From NCBI GenBank assembly GCA_018896985.1, contig JAHILQ010000243.1, positions 1-14,793 on the forward strand: a DNA stretch of 14,793 nt, read 5' to 3'. The notes under the pieces were generated by a model. The model had not been told where the DNA came from, did no database searches, and worked only from the letters and a program-made list of their open reading frames with translations. Source of the stretch: Nitrospinota bacterium (lineage in GTDB: Bacteria > Nitrospirota > Thermodesulfovibrionia > Thermodesulfovibrionales > UBA1546). Below are positions 5,727 to 12,961 of this stretch, one piece after another (the first letter of the stretch is position 1; every line of letters starts with the position of its first letter). Made by a program: the position numbers and the translations under genes.

Positions 5727-7679
5727 ATGAAATTATATCTTTTAATACCATTTCTCCCACTCGCAGCTTTTGTCATTAATATCCTTCTTGGAAAAGAGGT
5801 CTTAAGAGATAAGGCACATTGGCCTTCCGTACTCGCTGTAGTCGGTTCTTTCATTGTGACCATAACATCAGTCTTGCCACAAGCTATGGCAGGGAAGGTC
5901 ATCAATGAAGACCTTTATACATGGATGCTTTCAGGTACGTTCAACGTCACTGTCGGCTTCCTTATCGATCCGCTCACAGCAGTAATGCTGGTTGTTGTTA
6001 CTACCTGTGCATCTTTAATACATATTTATTCTGTCGGTTACATGCATGGAGACAAAGGTTATTACCGGTTCTTTGCATATCTCAGTCTCTTTACCTTCTT
6101 CATGCTGATGCTCGTTATGGGGAACAACTTCATGCAGCTTTATTTTGGATGGGAAGGTGTCGGCCTCTGTTCATACTTCCTCATCGGATATTACTTAAAC
6201 AAGAAATCAGCCGCTGATGCCGGTAAAAAGGCTTTTATCGTAAACAGATTTGGAGACTTTGGATTTGGTATCGGCGTCTTCATGATATTCCTTACCTTCG
6301 GAACACTTCATTATGTACCTGTCTTCGCAAATGCCGCCGGGATTGCCGGCCAGACAGTGAATTTCCTGGGATGGAATGTTGACCTCCCAACCCTTATTGC
6401 CCTTCTGCTTTTCTGCGGTGCAATCGGAAAATCAGCACAGATACCGCTCCATGTCTGGCTTCCTGATGCAATGGAAGGTCCTACACCTGTCAGTGCATTA
6501 ATCCATGCAGCAACTATGGTTACCGCCGGTATATTTATGGTAGCCCGGTGTAACCCAATATTTAATTTATCAGAAGTTGCAATGAACACAGTTGCTATTG
6601 TTGGTGCCGCCACATCATTGTTCGCTGCTACGATTGCAATCACCCAGAACGATATAAAGAGGATAATCGCTTATTCCACCTGCAGTCACTTAGGTCTGAT
6701 GTTCCTCGCCTGCGGAGTTGGTGCGTACGCTGCCGGTATCTTCCATCTTTATACCCATGCATTCTTTAAAGCCCTGCTCTTCCTTGCTGCCGGTAGTGTT
6801 ATCCATGCTGTCCATACGAACGATATCCAGGAAATGGGCGGACTGAAAAAATACATGCCGATTACCTATGCAGTCTTTGTTATTGCAGCATTGAGCGCTG
6901 CAGGAATTCCAGGGTTTTCAGGTTTTTTCAGCAAGGACGAGATTATCTGGTCTGCCTATGCCTCACATTCCTCTGTAGGAAAACTGGTATGGCTTATGGC
7001 AACTGCAGTTGCTTTCCTCACGCCGTTCTACACCTTCAGGCTTATCTTCCTGACATTCCACGGTAAATACCGTGGAGGTCATCATGAAGAAAGCCACGGC
7101 CATGGTGCTCATCATAAAGAACACCACTTCCATGAGTCACCAAAGATTATGACCATACCTTTGATTCTCCTTGCAGTCGGTGCAGTTGCAGCAGGATGGG
7201 TTGGAATTCCACCGATACTCGGTGGAGGTGCGCATTTCGCCAAATTTTTAGAGCCTGTATTAGGGCATCCAGAATTTCATGGGACACATGCTGAAGAATT
7301 TGGTGTAATGGGACTTTCGACAACTATAGCACTTATTGGAATAGCACTTGCAGCATTCTTTTATCTCAAAAGAACAGATTTGCCAAAGAAGCTTGCCGAG
7401 AAATTTATCGGGATATATAAAATTTCTTATAACAAATATTATATAGATGAGCTTTATGACTTTACGATAGTAAAACCCACAATGTGGATTGCTGATAAGG
7501 TTCTTGTTGCAATTACTGATGCAAAGATAATAGAAGGGGTAGTTAATGGTGTGCCAGGGGCAATCGGTAAGTTCAGCGAAAAATTGCGGAAGATCCAGAC
7601 AGGCTTGGCACAACACTATGGAATATTCATGGCTGCCGGTGCGTTCTTTACCATCGCGCTGGTATTGCTGTTGCAATAG
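5727..7679 (+). CDS. nuoL: NADH-quinone oxidoreductase subunit L (ND5-like antiporter subunit)
   Basis: This is the distal proton-pumping subunit, 650 residues, with about 16 membrane helices and the long lateral helix expected near the C-terminus. Key residues are present: E143 in YFGWEGVGLCSY and K235 in GAIGKSAQIPLHVWLPDA, followed by MEGPTPVSALIHAATMV. A histidine-rich loop (residues 451-471, nine His) lies between late membrane helices. Such loops occur in many NuoL proteins and may bind metal, but no role is shown. Length is in the normal range. The Shine-Dalgarno GGAG (5714-5717) sits in a hairpin loop. nuoM begins 9 nt after the stop. Confidence 0.97.
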   Translation: MKLYLLIPFLPLAAFVINILLGKEVLRDKAHWPSVLAVVGSFIVTITSVLPQAMAGKVINEDLYTWMLSGTFNVTVGFLIDPLTAVMLVVVTTCASLIHIYSVGYMHGDKGYYRFFAYLSLFTFFMLMLVMGNNFMQLYFGWEGVGLCSYFLIGYYLNKKSAADAGKKAFIVNRFGDFGFGIGVFMIFLTFGTLHYVPVFANAAGIAGQTVNFLGWNVDLPTLIALLLFCGAIGKSAQIPLHVWLPDAMEGPTPVSALIHAATMVTAGIFMVARCNPIFNLSEVAMNTVAIVGAATSLFAATIAITQNDIKRIIAYSTCSHLGLMFLACGVGAYAAGIFHLYTHAFFKALLFLAAGSVIHAVHTNDIQEMGGLKKYMPITYAVFVIAALSAAGIPGFSGFFSKDEIIWSAYASHSSVGKLVWLMATAVAFLTPFYTFRLIFLTFHGKYRGGHHEESHGHGAHHKEHHFHESPKIMTIPLILLAVGAVAAGWVGIPPILGGGAHFAKFLEPVLGHPEFHGTHAEEFGVMGLSTTIALIGIALAAFFYLKRTDLPKKLAEKFIGIYKISYNKYYIDELYDFTIVKPTMWIADKVLVAITDAKIIEGVVNGVPGAIGKFSEKLRKIQTGLAQHYGIFMAAGAFFTIALVLLLQ

Positions 7680-7688
7680 AGGAGAAAG

Positions 7689-9227
7689 ATGGAACAGGTA
7701 ATCATGAATCAATTGAGTTATCCAATACTGAGCACGGTGATCTTTCTGCCTGTTTTAGGTGCCCTTCTCATTCTCATAACCAGAAGGTCATGGGAATTGC
7801 TCACAAAATGGATCGCCTTGGGAACAAGCATTCTGACATTTATTGTGTCACTTACCTTATTTACCGATTTTGACAAATCAACCCATAAGATGCAGTTTGC
7901 CGAGAAATTCAGCTGGATACCGGACTGGAATATCTATTATTTTCTCGGCGTTGACGGTATCAGCGTCTTATTTGTGCTTCTTTCTGCATTAATAGCAATC
8001 CTCTGCGTTCTCATATCATGGGACTCAATAAAGACAAAGGTAAAAGAATTCTATATATCAATACTGCTTACAACTTCGTTCATGATCGGCGTCTTCTGCT
8101 CTCTGGACTTCTTCCTCTTCTATCTCTTCTGGGAGGCAATGCTCATTCCGATGTTCCTGATTATCGGAGTCTGGGGAGGCCCGAACAGGATCTATGCAGC
8201 CATAAAGTTTTTCCTGTATACGCTGGTCGGGAGTGTCCTGATGCTTGTTGGAATCATCGTTCTTTACCTTTATGCAGGCAATACCTTTAATATCCTTGAT
8301 TTAATGACAAAGACATATCCTTACAATATGCAGCTCTGGCTTTTCTGGGCGTTCTTTGCAGCATTTGCAGTAAAGGTCCCAATGTGGCCGGTTCATACAT
8401 GGTTACCGGATGCCCACACAGAAGCCCCTACAGCAGGTAGCGTTATCCTTGCTGCAATACTCATTAAGATGGGTGCATACGGTTTTCTCAGGTTTTCACT
8501 GCCCCTGTTCCCTGAAGCGTCAAAGGCAATGGTGCCTGTAATGTTGACCCTTTCGGTCATAGCAATTATTTATGGCGCTGTCATATGCTTCGCACAGACT
8601 GACTTGAAAAGGCTAATTGCATACAGCTCAGTGAGCCATATGGGTTTTGTAACCCTTGGAATCTTTGCCCTGAACACACAGGGAATTGAAGGAGGAATCC
8701 TGCAGATGCTCAACCATGGCATTGTAACAGGCGCGCTCTTCTTGTCTGTAGGAATAATCTATGAGAGAACACATTCAAGGCTGATAGCAGACTACGGTGG
8801 ACTCGCAACACCTATGCCTATTTATGCAGCCTTCTTTATGGTATTTACCCTCGCGGCTGTAGGGCTTCCTGGTACAAATGGATTTATCGGTGAATTTCTT
8901 ATACTCCTGGGCGGATTTACTGCTAACAAATTGGCTGGTGTGCTCGGAGCAACAGGTATTATTATCGGTGCTGGCTATATGCTCTGGCTCTATCAGAAGA
9001 TATTCTTTACGGAAGTAAATAAGAAGGTTATGGGTCTTCCTGACATGGACATCAGGGAAACGATCACCCTTATCCCTCTGATTATTCTTGTATTATGGAT
9101 AGGTATTTATCCAAATCCTTTTCTTGACTTCATGCATCCATCAGTCCAGCATCTCCTGGAGAGGGTTAATACGGGCGGTGTGCAGGAAGCAAATATAGCT
9201 AAAACTATTATGGAGGTAATCAGATGA
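7689..9227 (+). CDS. nuoM: NADH-quinone oxidoreductase subunit M (ND4-like antiporter subunit)
   Basis: This is the second antiporter-like proton pump, 512 residues, with about 14 helices. Conserved residues are E149 in LFWEAMLIPMFLIIG and K229 in FAVKVPMWPVHTWLPDAH, followed by TEAPTAGSVILA. GGAG (7681-7684) lies 4 nt before ATG 7689; an in-frame ATG at 7704 is a possible alternative start. The stop overlaps nuoN as ATGA. Only one nuoM is present, so this is not the double-NuoM complex described in some nitrite oxidisers and other bacteria. Confidence 0.97.
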   Translation: MEQVIMNQLSYPILSTVIFLPVLGALLILITRRSWELLTKWIALGTSILTFIVSLTLFTDFDKSTHKMQFAEKFSWIPDWNIYYFLGVDGISVLFVLLSALIAILCVLISWDSIKTKVKEFYISILLTTSFMIGVFCSLDFFLFYLFWEAMLIPMFLIIGVWGGPNRIYAAIKFFLYTLVGSVLMLVGIIVLYLYAGNTFNILDLMTKTYPYNMQLWLFWAFFAAFAVKVPMWPVHTWLPDAHTEAPTAGSVILAAILIKMGAYGFLRFSLPLFPEASKAMVPVMLTLSVIAIIYGAVICFAQTDLKRLIAYSSVSHMGFVTLGIFALNTQGIEGGILQMLNHGIVTGALFLSVGIIYERTHSRLIADYGGLATPMPIYAAFFMVFTLAAVGLPGTNGFIGEFLILLGGFTANKLAGVLGATGIIIGAGYMLWLYQKIFFTEVNKKVMGLPDMDIRETITLIPLIILVLWIGIYPNPFLDFMHPSVQHLLERVNTGGVQEANIAKTIMEVIR

Positions 9228-10651
9228 ATTTTCAGCTTCCCGACCTCACACCTATGATACCTGAACTTCTCATGACTGCCCTTGCACTGATAGTCATACT
9301 GATCGACCTTTTAATAAAGAAAAAAGAAGTTATTGCACTGATTAGTATAGCAGGTGTGGCTGTTGTAGCGCTTTCTCTTGTTGGTTCTTCTGGTATAACT
9401 TTTGGGGGCATGTATATCTCTGATGGTTACAGCACATTCTTTAAACTCATTTTCTTTATCAATGTCATCCTCACTATCTTAATATCCATTAAGTATATTG
9501 CTGTCGAGAAGGTAAATTATGGAGAATATTACAGCCTTATCCTGTTTTCGACAATCGGCATGATGATCATGGCATCTGCCGGTGACCTGATTGTGCTTTA
9601 TTTAGGTCTTGAACTCATGGCCCTCAGTACCTATGTTCTCGCAGGTTTTATCAGACATGATATCAAGTCAAATGAAGCGGCACTGAAATATTTCCTTCTT
9701 GGAGCCTTTTCATCTGCATTCCTGCTCTATGGTATATCAATAGTCTATGGCCTAACAGGTACAACGGATCTTAAGGCAATAGCTTCTTTTATTAATGAAA
9801 GAGGCCTTACTGATAATTTCTCACTCCTGCTCTCTGTCATATTCCTGATTGTAGCATTTGGTTTCAAGATCGCTGCTGCACCATTCCACATGTGGGCGCC
9901 TGATGTCTACGAAGGAGCTCCGACATCCATTACAGCATTCATGTCAGTCGGACCAAAGGCAGCAGGTTTTGCAGTTTTAGGAAGGGTCTTCATGGTGGCC
10001 TTCGTATCGGTAAAGGTCGACTGGGTAGCAATACTGATTCCTATTTCGATACTCACTATGGCTGTCGGAAATATCGTTGCACTGTCTCAGACGAATATCA
10101 AGAGAATGCTTGCATACTCATCAATTGCGCATGCAGGATATGCCCTCCTCGGTATTATCACAGCAAACAATGAGGGACTTGCCAGTATGATGAATTATCT
10201 CATGATATACGCATTTATGAATATCGGCGCCTTTGCAGTAATAATCATGCTTAGAAGCGAAGGTTTCAAGGGTGACAGTATTTATGACTATGAAGGACTT
10301 GCTAAAACTCATCCTTTAGCAGCAGTATTAATGCTAATCTTCATGTTCTCACTAACAGGCATCCCACCCACAGCAGGGTTTATCGGTAAATTATATATAT
10401 TTATGGCTGCGATCAATGCAGGATACACATGGCTTGTTGTTATCGCTGTAATCTTTAGTGCAATATCAGCATACTTCTATCTCAGGATTATCATGTATAT
10501 GTATATGAAAGAACCTAAAACCTCAGTGCAGCTTTCTGTCTCTCCCGGAATAGCCCTTGCGCTTGCAATAACAGTAATCGCAGTTCTGGTTATTGGAGTG
10601 CTGCCTTCCGCAGTTATTAATTTTGCCCGCATAGCAGCATCGGGATTTTAA
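9224..10651 (+). CDS. nuoN: NADH-quinone oxidoreductase subunit N (ND2-like antiporter subunit)
   Basis: This is the proximal antiporter-like subunit, 475 residues and about 14 helices. E130 in LYLGLELMALSTYVLAGF and K215 in FGFKIAAAPFHMWAPDVYEG are the family's proton-path residues. Length is normal. The ATG overlaps the nuoM stop (ATGA), and GGAGG (9212-9216) gives a strong ribosome-binding site with 7-nt spacing. It is the last gene of the operon. No strong terminator follows directly; a palindrome with a T-rich tail about 160 nt downstream is the best candidate. Confidence 0.97.
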   Translation: MNFQLPDLTPMIPELLMTALALIVILIDLLIKKKEVIALISIAGVAVVALSLVGSSGITFGGMYISDGYSTFFKLIFFINVILTILISIKYIAVEKVNYGEYYSLILFSTIGMMIMASAGDLIVLYLGLELMALSTYVLAGFIRHDIKSNEAALKYFLLGAFSSAFLLYGISIVYGLTGTTDLKAIASFINERGLTDNFSLLLSVIFLIVAFGFKIAAAPFHMWAPDVYEGAPTSITAFMSVGPKAAGFAVLGRVFMVAFVSVKVDWVAILIPISILTMAVGNIVALSQTNIKRMLAYSSIAHAGYALLGIITANNEGLASMMNYLMIYAFMNIGAFAVIIMLRSEGFKGDSIYDYEGLAKTHPLAAVLMLIFMFSLTGIPPTAGFIGKLYIFMAAINAGYTWLVVIAVIFSAISAYFYLRIIMYMYMKEPKTSVQLSVSPGIALALAITVIAVLVIGVLPSAVINFARIAASGF

Positions 10652-10694
10652 AAATTACTGCATCATTTCTTTTAATTTACCGAATCTGATTTCT

Positions 10695-10835
10695 ATGCGT
10701 AATCAGGAAATTGACTGCATTGCAGAAAGCGGAATATCCAAGAGGCTCACATTGTTGGTTGAGAAAGCAAAAATCCCTGTCTATCCTTCGCCTGAAAGGG
10801 CAGTCAGGGGCTTAAAAGCGCTTTTAAGTATTTAA
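10695..10835 (+). pseudogene. Remnant of an ADP-forming acyl-CoA synthetase (C-terminal fragment)
   Basis: A 46-codon frame ends in LVEKAKIPVYPSPERAVRGL, followed by KALLSI and a stop. The IPVYPSPERAVRxLxAL motif is characteristic of the end of the CoA-ligase (succinyl-CoA-synthetase-like) module in acetate-CoA ligase (ADP-forming) proteins, which are normally several hundred residues long. Nothing upstream in this frame or in nuoN belongs to that family, so this looks like a decayed leftover. The ATG at 10695 has no clear ribosome-binding site. Its end overlaps the convergent DUF2784 gene by 12 nt. Family recognition is from the short motif only. Confidence 0.55.
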
Positions 10836-10848
10836 TTTCTTTTTTCTT
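10811..10848 (+). terminator. Palindrome plus T-rich tail, possible nuo operon terminator
   Basis: CTTAAAAGCGCTTTTAAG (10811-10828) is a perfect 18-bp palindrome followed on the plus strand by a T-rich tail (10829-10848). It can fold as a 7-bp AT-rich stem with a GCGC loop, weak for a terminator. It lies between the convergent nuo operon and DUF2784 gene, where a terminator is expected. It also encodes part of the acyl-CoA synthetase remnant, so it may be coincidental. Confidence 0.35.
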
Positions 10849-11183
10849 ATGTAAATCCATACATTTAATCCGCATAAAAGAATCGTAAGTATGAGTATTA
10901 AATATGAAGGGATTTCTATATAAATTAGTTTTTCAAGGTAATGGATAATGAACGAACCGCTGTATGTCAAGGAAGGGCTGTGTTTTTCTCTCAGCCAGAA
11001 CTCAAGATGGGTAAGGGGGCAGTGCCAGTCAAACAACTGGATGACAAGTGCAAATGCAAGCCCTGAAATGTGGAAGATTTTTATGAGTCTGTTTTTGCTG
11101 CCAAAGAATGCGCCAAAGACAAGAAATAGTATCCAGAGGAAATGCACAAATACAACAATGTCTGCCAGAATCCTGTAAATCAT
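10824..11183 (-). CDS. DUF2784 family small membrane protein
   Basis: This is a 119-residue protein with three or four predicted membrane helices. The layout matches DUF2784: an MIYRILADIVVFVHFLWILF start, a central WHCPLTHLEFWLR motif, then SGSFIIHYLEKLIY and a final hydrophobic helix ending in KKK. The CPLTxLExWLR core is the family hallmark; the function of the family is unknown. The start ATG fits the family N-terminus but has no Shine-Dalgarno upstream (the bases before it are AAATTTAAA). It stands alone, convergent with the nuo operon, and has no visible functional link to it. Confidence 0.85.
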   Translation of the reverse strand: MIYRILADIVVFVHFLWILFLVFGAFFGSKNRLIKIFHISGLAFALVIQLFDWHCPLTHLEFWLREKHSPSLTYSGSFIIHYLEKLIYIEIPSYLILILTILLCGLNVWIYIRKKKLNT

Positions 11184-11330
11184 TTTAAATTTATGCGGCT
11201 AACGGTTGCGGTGTTAAACGAATGAGATGTATTCGCAAATTTCTTCAAAGTTAGAACCTGCCCGAGGAGACCATCTTATGATGTAAGCCATTTAGACATC
11301 CGTTGGGATAATTTAATAGGAGGAAATAAA
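11184..11330. other. Non-coding stretch beside the tRNA-Leu 3' end
   Basis: No supportable gene lies here. It contains a CTAAC (11199-11203)/GTTAG (11250-11254) pair enclosing CGAAT/ATTCG, a loosely nested inverted repeat too weak to call an integron attC site. It also has an AGGAGG (11319-11324) that precedes only a spurious frame antisense to the tRNA. Confidence 0.5.
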
Positions 11331-11416
11331 TGGTGCCGAAGGCGGGATTTGAACCCGCACGGGTTACCCCACACGCCCCTCAAACGTGCGTGTCTACCAG
11401 GTTCCACCACTTCGGC
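11331..11416 (-). tRNA. tRNA-Leu (anticodon GAG)
   Basis: This 86-nt tRNA includes an encoded 3' CCA. The acceptor stem GCCGAAG (11416-11410) pairs with CTTCGGC before A-CCA. The D-arm carries GGTAGAC. The anticodon stem CACGT/GCGTG (one G-T wobble) holds the loop TTGAGGG, with anticodon GAG, which reads CTC/CTT leucine codons. A long variable arm, typical of class II tRNA-Leu, and a T-arm with GGTTCAAATCC follow. It lies downstream of yraN on the same strand. Confidence 0.95.
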
Positions 11417-11429
11417 ATCCTGATATACT

Positions 11430-11435
11430 ATTATA
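11430..11435 (-). promoter_or_regulatory. -10 box of a possible tRNA-Leu promoter
   Basis: A perfect TATAAT on the minus strand ends 13 nt before the mature tRNA 5' end. The best -35-like hexamer, TTGAAA (11454-11449), is only 13 nt away, shorter than normal, so the assignment is tentative. The tRNA might also be read from the upstream yraN unit. Confidence 0.4.
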
Positions 11436-11459
11436 AAAACAGCGATGTTTTCAACTACT

Positions 11460-11807
11460 CTATACTTCAAATGCATCTTTGATATGTTCTATTTCTTTTT
11501 TTGTCCCGCTTAAATTAATGCTTATGACATCAAATCTGGCAGCGCAGGTTTTCTTCTGATTTTTAAGATAGAACAGGGCGAGGTTTTTAAGTTTATGTTT
11601 TTTCTTTGAGTCTACGGCCTCAAACGGATAACCGAAGGCATTGCTTGAACGGGTTTTGACCTCAACAAAAACAAGCGTCTCTCCGTCCTTTGCAATGATA
11701 TCCAGTTCCCCAACTGGAGTCTTGTAATTTCTTCCGATTATCCTGTAACCTTTGTCTTTGAGGAATTCAGCGGCGAGATACTCACCCCTACTGCCAACCT
11801 GTTTCAT
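11460..11807 (-). CDS. yraN: YraN/UPF0102 family nuclease-like protein
   Basis: This is a 115-residue soluble protein with the restriction-endonuclease-like fold of UPF0102. It shows the family N-terminus GSRGEYLAAEFLKDKGYRI, then GELDIIAKD (D36) and FVEVKTRS (E49, K51), which together give the PD-(D/E)xK catalytic pattern. Its cellular role is not well established; a DNA-processing role is generally supposed. I chose ATG 11807 because AAGGAG lies about 10 nt upstream. A TTG at 11816 in the same frame would put that site only 2 nt from the start. It overlaps the end of the Toprim gene by 20 nt, so the two are co-transcribed. Confidence 0.93.
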   Translation of the reverse strand: MKQVGSRGEYLAAEFLKDKGYRIIGRNYKTPVGELDIIAKDGETLVFVEVKTRSSNAFGYPFEAVDSKKKHKLKNLALFYLKNQKKTCAARFDVISINLSGTKKEIEHIKDAFEV

Positions 11808-12216
11808 TCGCTTCAAGTCTCCTTATGAGTTTTGGAATACCCTCTATGTCTTGGATTTCTTTCTGGCATAGTATCTTTATCAATTCCCTGAACGCCGAGA
11901 ATTCTTCCCACTGCCCATTCAGGTGCCTGCATAGAGCTTTATTCAGGCTTTCTCCTTTTTCATCCCAGTCAAGGAGTATTATCACACGGTGAAACTTCTC
12001 CGATATCTCTTCGCAAAAGTCATATATGCTCTGCCCGCTGTGAAGCATGAGTATCTCTCCCTGAAGCCCAAGCTCCCTGAGCGCAATTGCATCTCTCTTT
12101 CCTTCAACTATTACAGGGAAATCTTTGTTACGTTCGCAGAGGGTTTCAAATATCTCGCGCAGTCTTGACGCCCTTTCCATGTTGTCTGTTAACTGGCCGT
12201 TTCTCTGGATATTCAT
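11788..12216 (-). CDS. Small Toprim-domain protein
   Basis: This 142-residue protein is built around one Toprim fold: PVIVEGKRDAIALRELG with the catalytic-type glutamate E38, and IILLDWDEKGESL with the acidic pair D83/D85. Toprim domains occur in primases, topoisomerases, OLD nucleases and RNase M5. The stand-alone form with VEGKRDxxALRELG resembles a small family best known from archaea (UPF0292-like), from memory. Its substrate cannot be stated. The ATG at 12216 has a modest AGGG upstream; Met13 is an alternative start. It leads a two-gene unit with yraN and diverges from gmhA across an inverted-repeat element. Confidence 0.85.
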   Translation of the reverse strand: MNIQRNGQLTDNMERASRLREIFETLCERNKDFPVIVEGKRDAIALRELGLQGEILMLHSGQSIYDFCEEISEKFHRVIILLDWDEKGESLNKALCRHLNGQWEEFSAFRELIKILCQKEIQDIEGIPKLIRRLEANETGWQ

Positions 12217-12234
12217 GATTCCCTACGCCCTTTA

Positions 12235-12306
12235 TCCCGTTAGAGAACACCCTGTTATATTCTACGAACACGGGGTCTAATACCCCATGTGAGTTCTCTA
12301 ACGGGA
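12235..12306. mobile_element. 72-bp MITE-like inverted-repeat element flanked by TTTA
   Basis: Perfect 14-bp terminal inverted repeats, TCCCGTTAGAGAAC (12235-12248) and GTTCTCTAACGGGA (12293-12306), enclose 44 bp. TTTA occurs directly outside both ends (12231-12234 and 12307-12310), as a target-site duplication would. The interior holds a second hairpin, GGGGT-CTAAT-ACCCC (12272-12286). It encodes nothing. Its place between divergent genes argues against a terminator. A minus-strand TATAAC (12259-12254) inside might drive the Toprim gene, but no -35 box supports it. Confidence 0.55.
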
Positions 12307-12334
12307 TTTAGTCATATTTTACCCTAAAAATCAA

Positions 12335-12370
12335 TTGACAGGTAAGGCATAATTAAATTACTCTATCAAT
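12335..12370 (+). promoter_or_regulatory. Tentative promoter of gmhA
   Basis: A perfect TTGACA lies at 12335-12340, but no good -10 box sits 16-18 nt downstream (the best is TACTCT, 12359-12364). TATCAAT (12364-12370) is a better -10 sequence but lies 23 nt away and ends only 6 nt before the gmhA ATG, which would give a leaderless mRNA. No Shine-Dalgarno precedes gmhA. Confidence 0.3.
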
Positions 12371-12376
12371 ACACTT

Positions 12377-12961
12377 ATGAAAGAAAAAATCTTAAAGGCA
12401 TTTGAAGAAAGCATAAAGGTCAAGGAACAGTTCATAAAAGAGAACGTTGACGCTGTAATTGAGGTGTCAAAAGCAATAGCCGACACATTTAACGACGGCA
12501 AAAAACTTATTCTCTTTGGCAACGGCGGCAGTTCAACAGACGCTTCTCATATAGCGGCTGAATTTATTAACAGATTCAAAAAGGAAAGGCCAAGCCTTCC
12601 TGCAATTGCCCTTAATACTGATATGGCAGTCATTACTTCTATTGCAAATGATTATGATTATTCTGAAGTGTTTGCAAGGCAGCTTAAGGCGCTCGGAGAA
12701 GAAGGCGACATTGTTATTGCCATAAGCACGAGCGGAGGCTCAGCAAATGTGCTTAAGGCGATGGACGTGGCAAAGAAAAAGAAAATAAAATCCATAGCAT
12801 TCACCGGAGCCAAGGGAGAAAAATTCGCGGCAAAGGCCACATATGCATTTATTGTCCCCTCTGATAACACCCCGAGAATTCAGGAAACCCACATAACGCT
12901 TGGACATGTCCTCTGCCAGATGGTGGAGGAGATACTTTTTGAGGCGCCAAGAAAAAAATAA
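12377..12961 (+). CDS. gmhA: D-sedoheptulose-7-phosphate isomerase (SIS domain)
   Basis: GmhA converts sedoheptulose 7-phosphate to glycero-manno-heptose 7-phosphate, the first step of heptose synthesis for lipopolysaccharide core, so the cell probably has a Gram-negative envelope. The 194-residue protein is one SIS domain of normal length. The sugar-phosphate loop is FGNGGSSTDASH (47-58), with AISTSGGSAN later. The metal and catalytic residues match the family: H58, E62 (HIAAEF), Q169 and H177 (IQETHITLGH). The related DnaA-binding protein DiaA shares this fold, but the complete active site favours the isomerase. The start matches the family N-terminus but has no Shine-Dalgarno. The 3' end overlaps ruvC by 23 nt. 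Confidence 0.9.
   Translation: MKEKILKAFEESIKVKEQFIKENVDAVIEVSKAIADTFNDGKKLILFGNGGSSTDASHIAAEFINRFKKERPSLPAIALNTDMAVITSIANDYDYSEVFARQLKALGEEGDIVIAISTSGGSANVLKAMDVAKKKKIKSIAFTGAKGEKFAAKATYAFIVPSDNTPRIQETHITLGHVLCQMVEEILFEAPRKK

Noticed and set aside
7260..7712. A 150-codon minus-strand frame opposite the end of nuoL.
   Set aside because: The composition is unlike a folded protein, there is no known motif, and it is fully antisense to a conserved gene.
10686..10706. CTGATT/AATCAG hairpin (9-nt loop) after nuoN as an operon terminator.
   Set aside because: A 6-bp AT-rich stem with no T-run after it on either strand.
11199..11254. CTAAC ... GTTAG with an inner CGAAT/ATTCG stem, resembling an integron attC site in front of the DUF2784 gene.
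   Set aside because: Only 5 + 5 bp pair, the outer boxes deviate from the attC consensus, the internal bulges are about 14-15 nt, and no integrase or second site is visible.
11330..11479. Plus-strand open frame (MVPKAGFEPARV...) after a good AGGAGG, and a minus-strand frame at 11276-11476.
   Set aside because: Both run across the tRNA-Leu, one antisense and one sense. Peptides of this kind are well-known artefacts of tRNA-Leu genes.
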